A DNA stretch of 64,000 nucleotides from Oxalobacter sp. Its GTDB lineage: Bacteria > Pseudomonadota > Gammaproteobacteria > Burkholderiales > Burkholderiaceae_D. The position numbers and the translations under genes are program-made. Numbering within the stretch: position 1 is the stretch's first letter; every line of letters starts with the position of its first letter. Positions 1-9,870 of the stretch are shown here, one piece after another. The notes under the pieces are model-generated. The model worked only from the letters and a program-made list of their open reading frames with translations, did not search any database and was not told the DNA's origin. The DNA lies in the NCBI GenBank assembly GCA_016291665.1, contig JAEEYE010000002.1, forward strand, positions 1 to 64,000. The letters are read 5' to 3'.

Positions 1-3000
1 TGAGCTCACCGGTTCCGGTAGTGGTCCTCTCGCCGGCAACCGGCCTTTCAGCAGCTGCAGCATTGGTCAGCTTGTTGCTGTTGTTGACGGAACCTGCTTC
101 AACCGTCTTGTTGTTGGTGAACTGCCCAGCATTCTCAAGCGTTTTAGCCTTGAGTGTGCCGTCGTTGGTTGTAGTGCCATTGTTTGCCAGTTTGCCATCA
201 ACTGCTACCGTGTGATCTTCACTGATATCCAATATACCGCCGTTGGTCAGATCAGACTGAACCGTTACATCACCGGTTTCAGCCAGTGTAACCTTTGCAT
301 CGCTGTTGATGGTCAAGTTGCCATTGACCGTACCAGACTGCAGTACCAGTTCTGTATCCAGACCTGGGTTTGGCAGGCTGTCACCTGCAACCAAATCGCC
401 CGATGTCCCTTCGGTGCCACTGATGGCAGCGATGGTCAGTTTGCCTTTATCAATCTGGGTCAGCTTGTCATTGACCAACTGATTGATAACGACATTACCA
501 GCGGTGACTTCAACGGTTCCCTTGTTGGTCACCTTATCCAAGGTGTAGGTCTTTTCATTTGCTGAGGCGAGCGTTGCTTTGCTTCCGTCTGTGTTCACAT
601 TCAGTACAGCCAGACCCGTGCCACTGCCATTGTCTCCTGCAGTAACAGAAAGGTTTGCATTATTCGTATCGCCTACATTGACGGTGCCAGCACCTGTGAT
701 GTTCTTCGCTTCAGAAGACCCACTGGCAATGTTCAGTTCGCTGCCAGTTTCGACCGTATCTGTACCCAGCTTGTTGCTGTTACCCGAGACATTGACTGTA
801 GCATTCCCAGAAACAGCCAAAGTACCTTCATTACCGGCAACACCCTCTAGGTTTACAGTGCCATTGGTGATATCTACATTACCAGCATTATCCAATTTGC
901 TGATGGTGTAGCCATCATTAACAGCCTGGATATCAGCCGTTCCTTTTGCGTTGACGGCTAGGTTGCTTAAATTGCCACTAGCAGTAGTCACAACAAGTTT
1001 GGCATCATGGGTACCATCACCGACACTGACTGTTCCGCTGCCCGTGATGTTTTTCGATTCAGATACGCCACTGGTGATGTTGAGCGCACTGGATGTCCCA
1101 ACGGTGTTGGTTCCCAGTTTGTTTCGAGCAGAATCCGTTCCGCCTGATACATTGGCAACAGCACCATAAGAGACATCCAATGTGCCATTTTCACCGGCAA
1201 CTCTTTCGAGGTTGACGGTTCCACTGACGATATTGACATCCCCAACACTGGTCAAAGTGCCAATGGTGTATTCATCGTTGGTAGCAGAAGCCAAGGATGC
1301 CTGGCTACCAGATGTATTGACATTGAGTTTTGCCAGATACCCGTTACCATCGGTAACCTCGAGAGTACCGTTAATCTCAGGAGCAACCTGCCCAACATTG
1401 ACTTCACCGTTACCCTTCAGGTTGCCGGCAACAACCAGTTTGCTACTGTCGTCCGTATTCAGAATATCGAGTTTTTGCCCATCAACAACGGTTGCTATCC
1501 CGATATGGGACGCATCCTGGACAATCATGTCACCACCATCGACAAATAAGTAACCCTCTTCGCCGACAAAGTTTTCGACTGTAAAGACACCACCGGTCAC
1601 CTTGACGGAACCTTTATTGTTGACGGTCGTTGCGGTGACTTCGCCACCACTGATGTTCAGCAATGCGCCCGTTTGGTTGTTGTTGGCACTATAGGTATTG
1701 TTAATGCCATTGTTGATTGTTGTTGTTGCAGTGAGCTTACCGCCTGAGACATTCACATTGGCATCATTGTTGAGTGTTGTAAGTGTAATGACGCCCGAAC
1801 CGCTTAAGTTCAGCTGGGCGTTATGGTTATCAGGGCCGTTTTCAAAGGTCGGGACAGCAAATTCCCCATTGGTTAACTCGAAAACCCCATTGTTTGTGAA
1901 AACGTCATTCTCACCGAAAATGATATTGCCACCGCCTTCAACCAAGATACCGTTATTGGTCATGTCCCCCTTGATAAGGAGGGTTTTGCCTGCTTCTGTC
2001 AGGGTTGCCTTGCCATCACTTAAGATGGTCATGTCGCCATTGACCGTGCCTTCCAGCAGGATGAGTTCTGCATCATAAGACAGTAATGCATTTGTATTGG
2101 TACCGTCACCAACTGTCATATTGCCCGAAGTTCCAACGGTTCCACCAACGGTTGCAACGGTCAATTGTCCCTTGGCGACCTGGGTCAGATCATCGTTGAC
2201 CAGGTCGGTGATGGCGACATTGCCATCTGAGATTTTTACTGTACCGGCATTGGTTAAGGTTTCGATGGTATAGCCCGCACTCTCTGCCGTGATGTCGGCC
2301 ATACCATTCGCTTTCACATCCAGATTGGTCAAGCTGCCATTGCCAGCTGAGACGGTCAGTTTGGCAGTGCCTGAACCGTCACCGACATTGACGGTACCTT
2401 CACCGGTGATGTTCTGGGACTTGGAATCTGTCCCCATGACGGTCGCCGTTGCACCGCTGGCAACGGTCAGGTCCCCGTCCGCACCAGAGAGGTTGTTCAG
2501 AGTAACAGTGCCTCCTGCGACATTGGCAGTGCCTGCGTTGGCCAGTGTGCCGATGGTATAGCTGCTGTCTGCCGTGATGTCAGCCGTTGCGTTGGACTTC
2601 ACGTCCAGACTGGTCAGGCTGCCGTTACCGGCTGAGACGGTCAGCTTGGCGGTGTCTGAACCATCACCGACATTGACGGTACCTTCACCAGTGATGTTCC
2701 GTGACTTGGAATCTGCCCCCTTGACGGTTGCCGTTGCCCCGCTGGCAACGGTCAGGTCACCATCCGCACCGGAGAGGTTTTCCAGGGTAACCGTGCCACC
2801 CTTGACCTTGGCAGTGCCTGCGTTGGTCAATGTGCCGATGGTGTAGTCTTCGCCAGCATCGGCAGTAAGGTCGACTGTACTATCTGCCGTATTGACGTTT
2901 AAGGTTGCTAAAGTCCCTTTGCCAGCAGTGACTTCCAATGTGCCTTTATAAGAGCCGGTGCTGTTACCAACATTGACGTCCCCTGCCCCGTACAGGTTGC

Positions 3001-6000
3001 TGACAGTCATGGCACCATCAGCCGTTTTGGCGATATTTAACTGCCCCAATTCTGCGACTTCAACAACGTCCTGTTGATAGCCGGATGCGTTGACATTGAC
3101 AATGGCTTTCAGCTTGACATCGTCGGTCGTGGATGTACCGATCTTCAGGTTGTCAACCGTCACAGCAGTATCATCGCCCTTGATGCCCTTAAGAAAATCT
3201 GCTGCGGTTTTGTAAGTGGTGACTTCGCCACCGTTCATATTCACAACCAGGGGGTCATCGCCCTGACGCCCGATAACCAAGCCGTCATTCGAGTTTGCGA
3301 TGGTCTTAAGGGAGCCTCCGTCTAGGTTGATTTCAGGACTGTTGAGCCCGTCAATCCTAGAAGTGAACAAGTCGCCGCTGTTATTAATGACAGCTGCTGT
3401 AAGGAAACCTTGGTTAAGTAGCGTGCCACTGTTGTTGATGGTTCCTGCCGCCAGAACAACATTCGAAGGTGCTGTTAAATCGTCTGCACTGCCGACATAG
3501 AGAAGCGACTGGCTTGCAACAGTCACCTTATCCTGATAATCGCTCAAGGAATCAGGAATGGCATCTAGGCTGCTGTCGACAATCAAAGAACTGTCTGAAT
3601 CCACGGCTTGGGAAGCAACAACAGCCAAGGCAGTGCCGAAATAATTCGTCCCATTAGCAGGAGTACCCCAAGCCAATGGGGTGTTGGCATTAAGCCATGT
3701 GACGGCTGCGACAGCTTTGCTCTCGTCGGTGTTTCCTAAAATACCAATCGTATTGCGGCCGATTAAGAGGTCAGAATTGGCATCCCATGATCCAACAGCC
3801 AGATTGGATGCATTTGCCGGGGTATTGTCTGCATCATTATCAGACCAAGCAGGGTCAACAAACAGGATGCCGTTGCCAGAAAGCTGCCCCACCCTTAAGG
3901 TTGCCGCGCTGTCGTTGGTGCCAACCAAGACGGTACCGTTATTGGTAATCTTTGTCGCACTGGAAACGCCGCTGGTGATCTTCAGCTGGCTGCCGCTTGC
4001 GACTGTATCCTCACCCAAGGTATTCGGTGTGATTGCGTTACCACCAGCTACACTGAATATGGCTGTTTTATCAGTTGAGCCAATATTGATTTGGCCGTTT
4101 GTTCCACTGATGCCAGATGCCTGAATATTACCCACCGTGTTGACTGCCCCTTCGTTGGATAGGCGGGCAATGGTGTAAGACTTGTTATCGGCTGCCTTGA
4201 CGTTTGCGGTACTGCCTGATGTGTTGACGTTTAATGCTGCCAGGCCATCTCCTGTGCCGTTATCAGCTGCAGTGATGGACAATGTGGCATGGCTTGCTTC
4301 AACAACTGGATCAGTCGACGCTGCGCGACCGACGTTGACGATACCATTACCAATCATATTGGTTGCACTAGATGCACCACCGATGACATCTAAGCTGCTG
4401 TCAGCCTTAGCAATCGTCGCCGTACCCAAGGTATTGGGATCATCACTTGTCCCACCAGAAAGTGTGAATTTGGACTGGGTGGAATCTGTGCCGACATTGA
4501 TATAGCCGCCCGCGCCACTCATACTGGTGGAGGCAACATTTCCAACGGTATTCACAGTACCGGCATTCGTTAAGTTGCCTAGTGTGGTATCCGTACTGCT
4601 CTTACCCACAGTCAGTGTACTATCTGCGTCTTTAACAGCGATGAAGCCCGTTCCGTTGACTTTATTGACAGTAACAGAAGTTGGTGTCGTTGATGGCGTG
4701 AAGACTTCAAGCTGGGCATCATTTTTGAGTGATAATTCTTCAATCGTGGTGGAGTAACCGATACCCAATACGGCATCAATCTTTTCTTTTGTGGCAACCG
4801 TCAAAACTTCATTGGTTTTATCGTATATGTTGTTGCCGATGGTGATGGAACCCGTTCCTGTAACTGTGTCCCGTAAGTTCAAAATACCGCTGTCAACAGA
4901 AGCTGTGCCATTATTTGCAAAGGAAGACAGATTGACGGTTGTGCCAGTCACGGTGCCAGAACCATTGTTTTCACCGCCGGTCACCAAAATATTGCCGGTA
5001 TTGGTGCCACCATTGAGATCAACAACACCCCCTTTGATATTGGTTGTGCCCGCGTTGGCCAGTGTGCCGATGGTATATCCTGCACTGGCCGCCGTAATGT
5101 CGGCCGTTGCGCTGCCCTTCACATCGAGCTTGGTCAGGCTGCCGTTCCCGGCTGAAACGGTCAGTTTGGCGGTATTGGTACCGTCACCAACATTGACAGT
5201 ACCCGCGCCGGTGAGGTTATCTGCCTCTACTAAACCTTTGACGATATTGAGCTTGGTACTACTTGCTACAGTAGCAGTTCCTAAAGAATCTTCTACCTCA
5301 TCACTATAAATATCAAGAATAGTATTAGTCCCAGATATATTTGTTTGTGAATTATAATCTGCACTTTTTATGCCACTGTACAGAGTTGTTTTTCCATTTA
5401 TAACATTGAAAATGCCTGTATTATTCCAGATATCATTTAATTCGGTTCCCATTTTGTTCTTATCTGCATCATTTATGCCACCGAACGTATTATTACCTGA
5501 AAGATTCAATGTGAAGTGTCTTCCAATAAATATAGATCCACCATTACCGCCTGCATAATTTTTGGTGAACGTTACATTCTGCATGTTTACTGTGTATTCG
5601 TCAGTAGTAGGTGAATCAACTCCGTGACCAATATATATTGCTCCTCCTAATCCGTCATTACTTTCAGCTTTGTTGTTAGTAAAAACTGTATCACTAATTG
5701 TTGTTGTTTGATTACTGATGCCTTTTAATTCAATTGCACCTCCCCTTTTGTTATTTGCAACATTTCCTTGAAAATTAGAACTTTGGATATTTAAACTTCC
5801 TCTAAGAGAGCCTATTGCTCCTCCATGCCCTGCTTTATTGTTTGTGAAAGATGCATTAGATAAAACTAGACTGGTATCTTCATTATAAATTGCACCACCA
5901 GCACTGGCATTGCCAGCTTCGTTTTCTTCAAAAAGTGCAACATTTCCAAAAGTAACCGTTCCTTTGTTATAAATAGCCCCGCCATTTCCTGTAGCTTTGT

Positions 6001-6754
6001 TTTCACTGAAAGTTGATGTGCTATTAATGGTTATCTTCCCATTTTCACTGTTAAGGATAGCCCCACCTTTTCCAATAATGGTTGTTAAAGTTTGTGCATC
6101 ATTGTTTGAAAATTCAACTTCATTAAATGATATGGTTCCTTTGTTATTAACGGCACCAGTGGTTCCGGTGTTATATTTAAAAGTTGTTTTTCCGCCAAAA
6201 GTTATTTCGTTGCCATTATAAATTGCTCCAGCGCCATTTTTAGATGTATTATGTGAAAATTCAGTATCTCCTGTTGTAATAATTACTCCGTGTCCTCCGT
6301 GATTATATATAGCGCCACCAGAACTTTGAGCATAGTTTGATCTAAAAATTGAGCCACCCGACATATTTATCGTAGCAGTTTGCTGATTTGAACTATCGCT
6401 ACCGTTAAAAATAGCACCCCCAGAGCTCTTTAGTGCACTATTATTCTCAAAAGTAATGCCTGATGTGATGTTCAAAGTTCCGCGGTTTATGATAGCGGCA
6501 CCTTGTGTGTCTTCAGTATTCCCAGAAAATGCTGTCGAAGGATAGCTGGAACTAGGAATTGATTCTGTTGAGCCATCACTTACCCAAAGTGCACGGGCTT
6601 CTGCCACGTTCCCTGTTATCCCCAACAACGTCGCCAATGCCAGCGCCACTGCTGTTTTCTGGGACTTGGATTTGCCATGGGCTTGGATCAGTTCACTACC
6701 GACAACGAACATGCCACGGGCTTTATTGAAGACGACTTTGAAGATGTGGTTCAT
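1..6754 (-). CDS. Giant Pmp-like autotransporter adhesin with ESPR, 3' part cut by window edge
   Basis: An open frame of 2251 codons runs from ATG at 6754 to the left edge with no stop found; the end of the protein is outside the window. The N-terminus (MNHIFKVVFNKARGMFVVGS) is a textbook extended signal peptide region, followed by a hydrophobic segment ending NVAEA, so export to the outer membrane by type V secretion is expected. Residues about 60-420 carry many GGAI(Y/F)N and FxxN motifs as in chlamydial Pmp proteins; the rest is made of long Thr/Gly/Asn-rich beta-helix repeats (GTVNVGDG, NLSGADGDLTVASGATATV). The beta-barrel is not seen and must lie to the left. The RBS-like AGGAA sits 10 nt before the start. 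Role: surface adhesin (inferred). Antisense open frames in it are shadows. Confidence 0.88.
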   Translation of the reverse strand, partial: MNHIFKVVFNKARGMFVVGSELIQAHGKSKSQKTAVALALATLLGITGNVAEARALWVSDGSTESIPSSSYPSTAFSGNTEDTQGAAIINRGTLNITSGITFENNSALKSSGGAIFNGSDSSNQQTATINMSGGSIFRSNYAQSSGGAIYNHGGHGVIITTGDTEFSHNTSKNGAGAIYNGNEITFGGKTTFKYNTGTTGAVNNKGTISFNEVEFSNNDAQTLTTIIGKGGAILNSENGKITINSTSTFSENKATGNGGAIYNKGTVTFGNVALFEENEAGNASAGGAIYNEDTSLVLSNASFTNNKAGHGGAIGSLRGSLNIQSSNFQGNVANNKRGGAIELKGISNQTTTISDTVFTNNKAESNDGLGGAIYIGHGVDSPTTDEYTVNMQNVTFTKNYAGGNGGSIFIGRHFTLNLSGNNTFGGINDADKNKMGTELNDIWNNTGIFNVINGKTTLYSGIKSADYNSQTNISGTNTILDIYSDEVEDSLGTATVASSTKLNIVKGLVEADNLTGAGTVNVGDGTNTAKLTVSAGNGSLTKLDVKGSATADITAASAGYTIGTLANAGTTNIKGGVVDLNGGTNTGNILVTGGENNGSGTVTGTTVNLSSFANNGTASVDSGILNLRDTVTGTGSITIGNNIYDKTNEVLTVATKEKIDAVLGIGYSTTIEELSLKNDAQLEVFTPSTTPTSVTVNKVNGTGFIAVKDADSTLTVGKSSTDTTLGNLTNAGTVNTVGNVASTSMSGAGGYINVGTDSTQSKFTLSGGTSDDPNTLGTATIAKADSSLDVIGGASSATNMIGNGIVNVGRAASTDPVVEASHATLSITAADNGTGDGLAALNVNTSGSTANVKAADNKSYTIARLSNEGAVNTVGNIQASGISGTNGQINIGSTDKTAIFSVAGGNAITPNTLGEDTVASGSQLKITSGVSSATKITNNGTVLVGTNDSAATLRVGQLSGNGILFVDPAWSDNDADNTPANASNLAVGSWDANSDLLIGRNTIGILGNTDESKAVAAVTWLNANTPLAWGTPANGTNYFGTALAVVASQAVDSDSSLIVDSSLDAIPDSLSDYQDKVTVASQSLLYVGSADDLTAPSNVVLAAGTINNSGTLLNQGFLTAAVINNSGDLFTSRIDGLNSPEINLDGGSLKTIANSNDGLVIGRQGDDPLVVNMNGGEVTTYKTAADFLKGIKGDDTAVTVDNLKIGTSTTDDVKLKAIVNVNASGYQQDVVEVAELGQLNIAKTADGAMTVSNLYGAGDVNVGNSTGSYKGTLEVTAGKGTLATLNVNTADSTVDLTADAGEDYTIGTLTNAGTAKVKGGTVTLENLSGADGDLTVASGATATVKGADSKSRNITGEGTVNVGDGSDTAKLTVSAGNGSLTSLDVKSNATADITADSSYTIGTLANAGTANVAGGTVTLNNLSGADGDLTVASGATATVMGTDSKSQNITGEGTVNVGDGSGTAKLTVSAGNGSLTNLDVKANGMADITAESAGYTIETLTNAGTVKISDGNVAITDLVNDDLTQVAKGQLTVATVGGTVGTSGNMTVGDGTNTNALLSYDAELILLEGTVNGDMTILSDGKATLTEAGKTLLIKGDMTNNGILVEGGGNIIFGENDVFTNNGVFELTNGEFAVPTFENGPDNHNAQLNLSGSGVITLTTLNNDANVNVSGGKLTATTTINNGINNTYSANNNQTGALLNISGGEVTATTVNNKGSVKVTGGVFTVENFVGEEGYLFVDGGDMIVQDASHIGIATVVDGQKLDILNTDDSSKLVVAGNLKGNGEVNVGQVAPEINGTLEVTDGNGYLAKLNVNTSGSQASLASATNDEYTIGTLTSVGDVNIVSGTVNLERVAGENGTLDVSYGAVANVSGGTDSARNKLGTNTVGTSSALNITSGVSESKNITGSGTVSVGDGTHDAKLVVTTASGNLSNLAVNAKGTADIQAVNDGYTISKLDNAGNVDITNGTVNLEGVAGNEGTLAVSGNATVNVSGNSNKLGTDTVETGSELNIASGSSEAKNITGAGTVNVGDTNNANLSVTAGDNGSGTGLAVLNVNTDGSKATLASANEKTYTLDKVTNKGTVEVTAGNVVINQLVNDKLTQIDKGKLTIAAISGTEGTSGDLVAGDSLPNPGLDTELVLQSGTVNGNLTINSDAKVTLAETGDVTVQSDLTNGGILDISEDHTVAVDGKLANNGTTTNDGTLKAKTLENAGQFTNNKTVEAGSVNNSNKLTNAAAAERPVAGERTTTGTGEL
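2281..2850 (-). repeat. Two tandem 285-bp coding repeats in the autotransporter
   Basis: The DNA at 2281-2565 is repeated with high similarity at 2566-2850, giving two 95-residue protein repeats (ITxxSxYTIGTLxNAGT...NITGEGTVNVGDGS...LTVSAGNGSLT). A more diverged copy of the same module lies around 5060-5226. This looks like recent intragenic duplication. Confidence 0.75.
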
Positions 6755-7429
6755 GATGGGGTTCCTATCACGCTAATACAGAGGCAACAGCCTAGCCTGC
6801 CGCACGCAGCAGACACTATGGGCTATATCTTCCTTATAACATGTAAGTACTCAAAAATGAACCATTAAAAAATACTTTATAAGTATGCAGATTGACTTTA
6901 CCCCCCACATATCCAACTATTTCATTTAAATACAAAGACATAATGTTATAAAACTAGAAAAAACATTAACTGTGACTTAAATGAGACGCTCTTCTTAATA
7001 AGGAATTTTCAGGGACGGCCAGAATAAGCTGCTGTTTGAGCCCATTCCTGCACGATTGAATCCTGCCTTCATGCAAATCCGGCTTCTGGGTTGACCACAA
7101 AGTCGCATAGGACACATTCACTGTGGTTCGCAGAGCATTTTGAGAAGCAAACAAACAATCCCAGCGGGTACGCTCTAGTATCCAAATGCATCTTCCCCTG
7201 CGAATTCTTTACTGTCACCGTTTCAACGCACAAACCACACCAAAAGTTTGCCGAATACCACCGCTTCAATCCATTTTGCCAAAGCAGCATATTCCCCCTT
7301 CTATTCTTGGTTGGAATGATGCGCATCCAAGCTTAGCATAAGCCTTTATCCTTATCCCGCCTGAAAACATCAGCCAGGAAGAATCTGATGCCTAAGTGCT
7401 GCCAGACGGCTGACTTTCTTGTCACGTCC
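6755..7429. other. Non-coding stretch between autotransporter and transposase relic
   Basis: No convincing gene. It should hold the promoter of the autotransporter gene in its AT-rich part (about 6860-6960). Short open frames on both strands at 7069-7336 overlap each other and show no recognisable protein; the area may be further decayed insertion-sequence DNA. Confidence 0.4.
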
Positions 7430-7745
7430 GCTGACCATCGTCCATACGCACGCTTTTCCCGTCCAATTCCCCTTTGATTACGCGGTATGAACCCTCAATG
7501 CGGTGCCGCATACGGTCATTCTTAAGGACTGTCCATGAATCCTTCTCGACATTGGAAACCAGGTAGAAGCCATCGTTGTGCATTGCTTCTTCAATGGCTT
7601 GGGTATTGGGCTGAATGTCAGCCTTGCTGCCCTGAGCACTTTGGATGCTGGGAATTTATCTACCCAGGACTGTTCGACGTCACACAGCTGCTCCCGCTTC
7701 ACCCGTTTTGCCTCGATAGCAAGGCTAATTTAGGATTACGTTTGT
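7430..7745 (-). pseudogene. Frameshifted transposase fragment (IS1634/IS4-like DDE C-terminal part)
   Basis: Reading the minus strand, LAIEAKRVKREQLCDVEQ is followed after a frame change near 7630 by GSKADIQPNTQAIEEAMHND, GFYLVSNVEKD and RHRIEGSYRVIKGELDGKSV. The last piece resembles the conserved C-terminal block of IS1634-type transposases (RRWEIEECFRIMKSEFxxRPV), including the DDE glutamate. The fragment is short, out of frame and has no recognised inverted repeats, so it is a relic. Family assignment rests on memory of the motif only. Confidence 0.5.
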
Positions 7746-7788
7746 GTGAGGCGGCTTTCAGGATAAACGTACTGGACAAGCAACCCAC

Positions 7789-9465
7789 TCATTTGGCGGT
7801 TGCTTCCGCAGCAGATGCCCCGGCACGGCAGCTGTCGAACATATCGAGCGACTTATCATAGATCTTGGTGCCAACCCCCATCATACCCAATACGGTATGG
7901 AAGAGGTTGTCATGGGAGAACTCATCGGCATCGGCCTTCTTGGCCAGGCAGCTGTAGTTGTAGCCGCCCTCTTTCTTCATACCGTCTGACATCCAGAGGA
8001 TGAATGGCACGTGCTTCTGGCCATCCGGCGCAATCGAATAGTTATACCCATGCAGGAAAACGCCGTCCTCACCCAGCGATTCCCCATGGTCAGACACATA
8101 GATCAGCCCGGGATTTAAATGCGGGACTTTCTTTAAGGCGTCGATTGTCCTGGCAATCACGAAGCTCGTGTAATGGATGGTGTTGTCGTATGCGTTGACC
8201 AAGCCTTCCGGATCACAGCCATGGACATCGCTGGAATCACAGGTCGGCTTGAATTTACGCTGCGCATCGGGATAACGCAGGTAATAGGCAGGTCCGTGGC
8301 TGCCCATCGTGTGCAGGACAATCACCGTATCCTGTTTGATGTTCGAGAGCCTTTCATCCAAGCCATCGAGCAAGATCTCATCGAAGCAGGACTCATTTGC
8401 GCAATAGCGTTTGTTTTTGCTCAGGTCGAGGCGAACTTCTGTGATACGGTTGGCCACCCCTTTGCTGCCCTCGTCGTTTTCAAGCCAGATGACGTCATAA
8501 CCGGTCTGCTTGAGCAGGTCGACGAGGTTTTCCGTATAGCGGGCTTCTTTCGTGCTGAAGTCCTTGCGGGCTTTGTGTGAGAACATGCACGGCAGCGAAA
8601 TCGTGGTGGATGTCGCGCAGGAATAGACATTCTTGAACGAAATTACGTCTTCTTTCTTGAGATCCGCATTGGTGTCCTTGCCGTAACCGTTCAATGACCA
8701 GTGGTCTGCACGGGCCGTTTCCCCCACCATCAGGATAAAGACAGACGGCTTGTCACGCACAGGCCCTATGCGTTTTGCGTCAGGGTCAAGCCGGACAAAA
8801 TCGTGTTCTGCCAAGGACTGGTTGCGGAAATTACGCTGGGCAGCCCTGAAAATGTTGAAGGGATTGACGAGCGTCGAAAGCGCCCGGTTCGCATGACGGA
8901 AGAAATAATACTGCTTAACCCCGGCAAAAACAGTCACTGCAATCAGGATCAAGGCACCCGCAAAAACAATGGCACGATGGATGATTTCCTGCCGCCTGGG
9001 GAGGTAATCAATGCGGGTGATACACAGCAAATACGCCGGGATGATCCCTGTGATGACAATCCAGGCGATGGCCTTGAATGTCACGAGTTCCATCGCTTCC
9101 CGGCTCGTGGTCTCCAGGACATTCTGGATCATCTCGGCATCAATCGTGATACCCAAGTCGAACATCGCATAATTGGCGACACTCGATACCAATAGGATCG
9201 GGATCACGACAATCTTGCCAACGTAGGGCACGTTGATGAGGCAAAGGATCAGGAAAAAGAGCAGGAACAGGAAAAGCGGGACGGTAATGCAGACTATGTA
9301 GGCATTGATGCCCCAGTCAAAATCCATGCGGGTGAAGATATAACGCCACAGCCCGAGATTGAGCACAATGGCAAAGTAAAAGGCGCAAACCAGGTTAACC
9401 CAAAAGCTTCTGAAGTGCAGGCTGTGCGATAGGCAGAACCGGTCAAGAAGGGATTGGATTGACAT
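7789..9465 (-). CDS. eptA: Lipid A phosphoethanolamine transferase (EptA/PmrC family)
   Basis: The protein has 558 residues from ATG at 9465; an upstream in-frame GTG at 9531 would add 22 residues but is less likely. The first ~200 residues hold about five membrane helices (DUF1705 region), followed by a periplasmic sulfatase-fold domain. Visible signatures are MVGETARADHWSLNGY (metal site), CATSTTISLPCMFS (holding the nucleophilic Thr), WLENDEGSKGV, LHTMGSHGPAYY and YVSDHGESLGE. Family members transfer phosphoethanolamine from phosphatidylethanolamine to lipid A phosphate at the inner membrane, lowering negative charge and sensitivity to cationic peptides. It stands alone; no adjacent two-component system is visible. 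Exact acceptor (lipid A or core) cannot be told from sequence. Confidence 0.88.
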   Translation of the reverse strand: MSIQSLLDRFCLSHSLHFRSFWVNLVCAFYFAIVLNLGLWRYIFTRMDFDWGINAYIVCITVPLFLFLLFFLILCLINVPYVGKIVVIPILLVSSVANYAMFDLGITIDAEMIQNVLETTSREAMELVTFKAIAWIVITGIIPAYLLCITRIDYLPRRQEIIHRAIVFAGALILIAVTVFAGVKQYYFFRHANRALSTLVNPFNIFRAAQRNFRNQSLAEHDFVRLDPDAKRIGPVRDKPSVFILMVGETARADHWSLNGYGKDTNADLKKEDVISFKNVYSCATSTTISLPCMFSHKARKDFSTKEARYTENLVDLLKQTGYDVIWLENDEGSKGVANRITEVRLDLSKNKRYCANESCFDEILLDGLDERLSNIKQDTVIVLHTMGSHGPAYYLRYPDAQRKFKPTCDSSDVHGCDPEGLVNAYDNTIHYTSFVIARTIDALKKVPHLNPGLIYVSDHGESLGEDGVFLHGYNYSIAPDGQKHVPFILWMSDGMKKEGGYNYSCLAKKADADEFSHDNLFHTVLGMMGVGTKIYDKSLDMFDSCRAGASAAEATAK

Positions 9466-9870
9466 GATTGAGAACCGTTCTTGTATCAGGTGATTAGCGG
9501 CCGTTGATGCCTGCCGCAAGAAAAGAAGCACTGGACGCTGGTTGCAGCATCCATGGAATTGAAGCCAAGGCAGCCACCAGATGGGATAGGCGGGTCTTTA
9601 GGGATGCGTCTTGGGTGTCTGCCGGCCATCGGGAGTTCTCATCGTTTGCTTAAACGCCATGCACAGGGCAATGTTGCGTAGACGATGTTATACCGCAATA
9701 ACCGAAATTAAGAAAGACCTAAAAGCGGTCAGGAAGCAGAAATTTTTAGGGTTGGGGAGGCGATAGGGGGCGCAAGCAGTGCCGCAGTTTTATTAAGACA
9801 ATTGCCCTGCCTGCCACCGAGACAAAGTTCGCCTCACAAAATACAGGAAGCCCCTATCTTTAGAGGGCAA
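9466..9870. other. Intergenic region between fic and eptA
   Basis: About 400 bases without a convincing gene. It should hold the eptA promoter. No repeat or RNA gene was recognised. Confidence 0.4.

Noticed and set aside
579-5309. Many Val/Pro/Ser-rich plus-strand open frames in 1-6754
   Set aside because: They are antisense shadows of the autotransporter frame; they repeat because the adhesin repeats, and lack RBS and real protein character.
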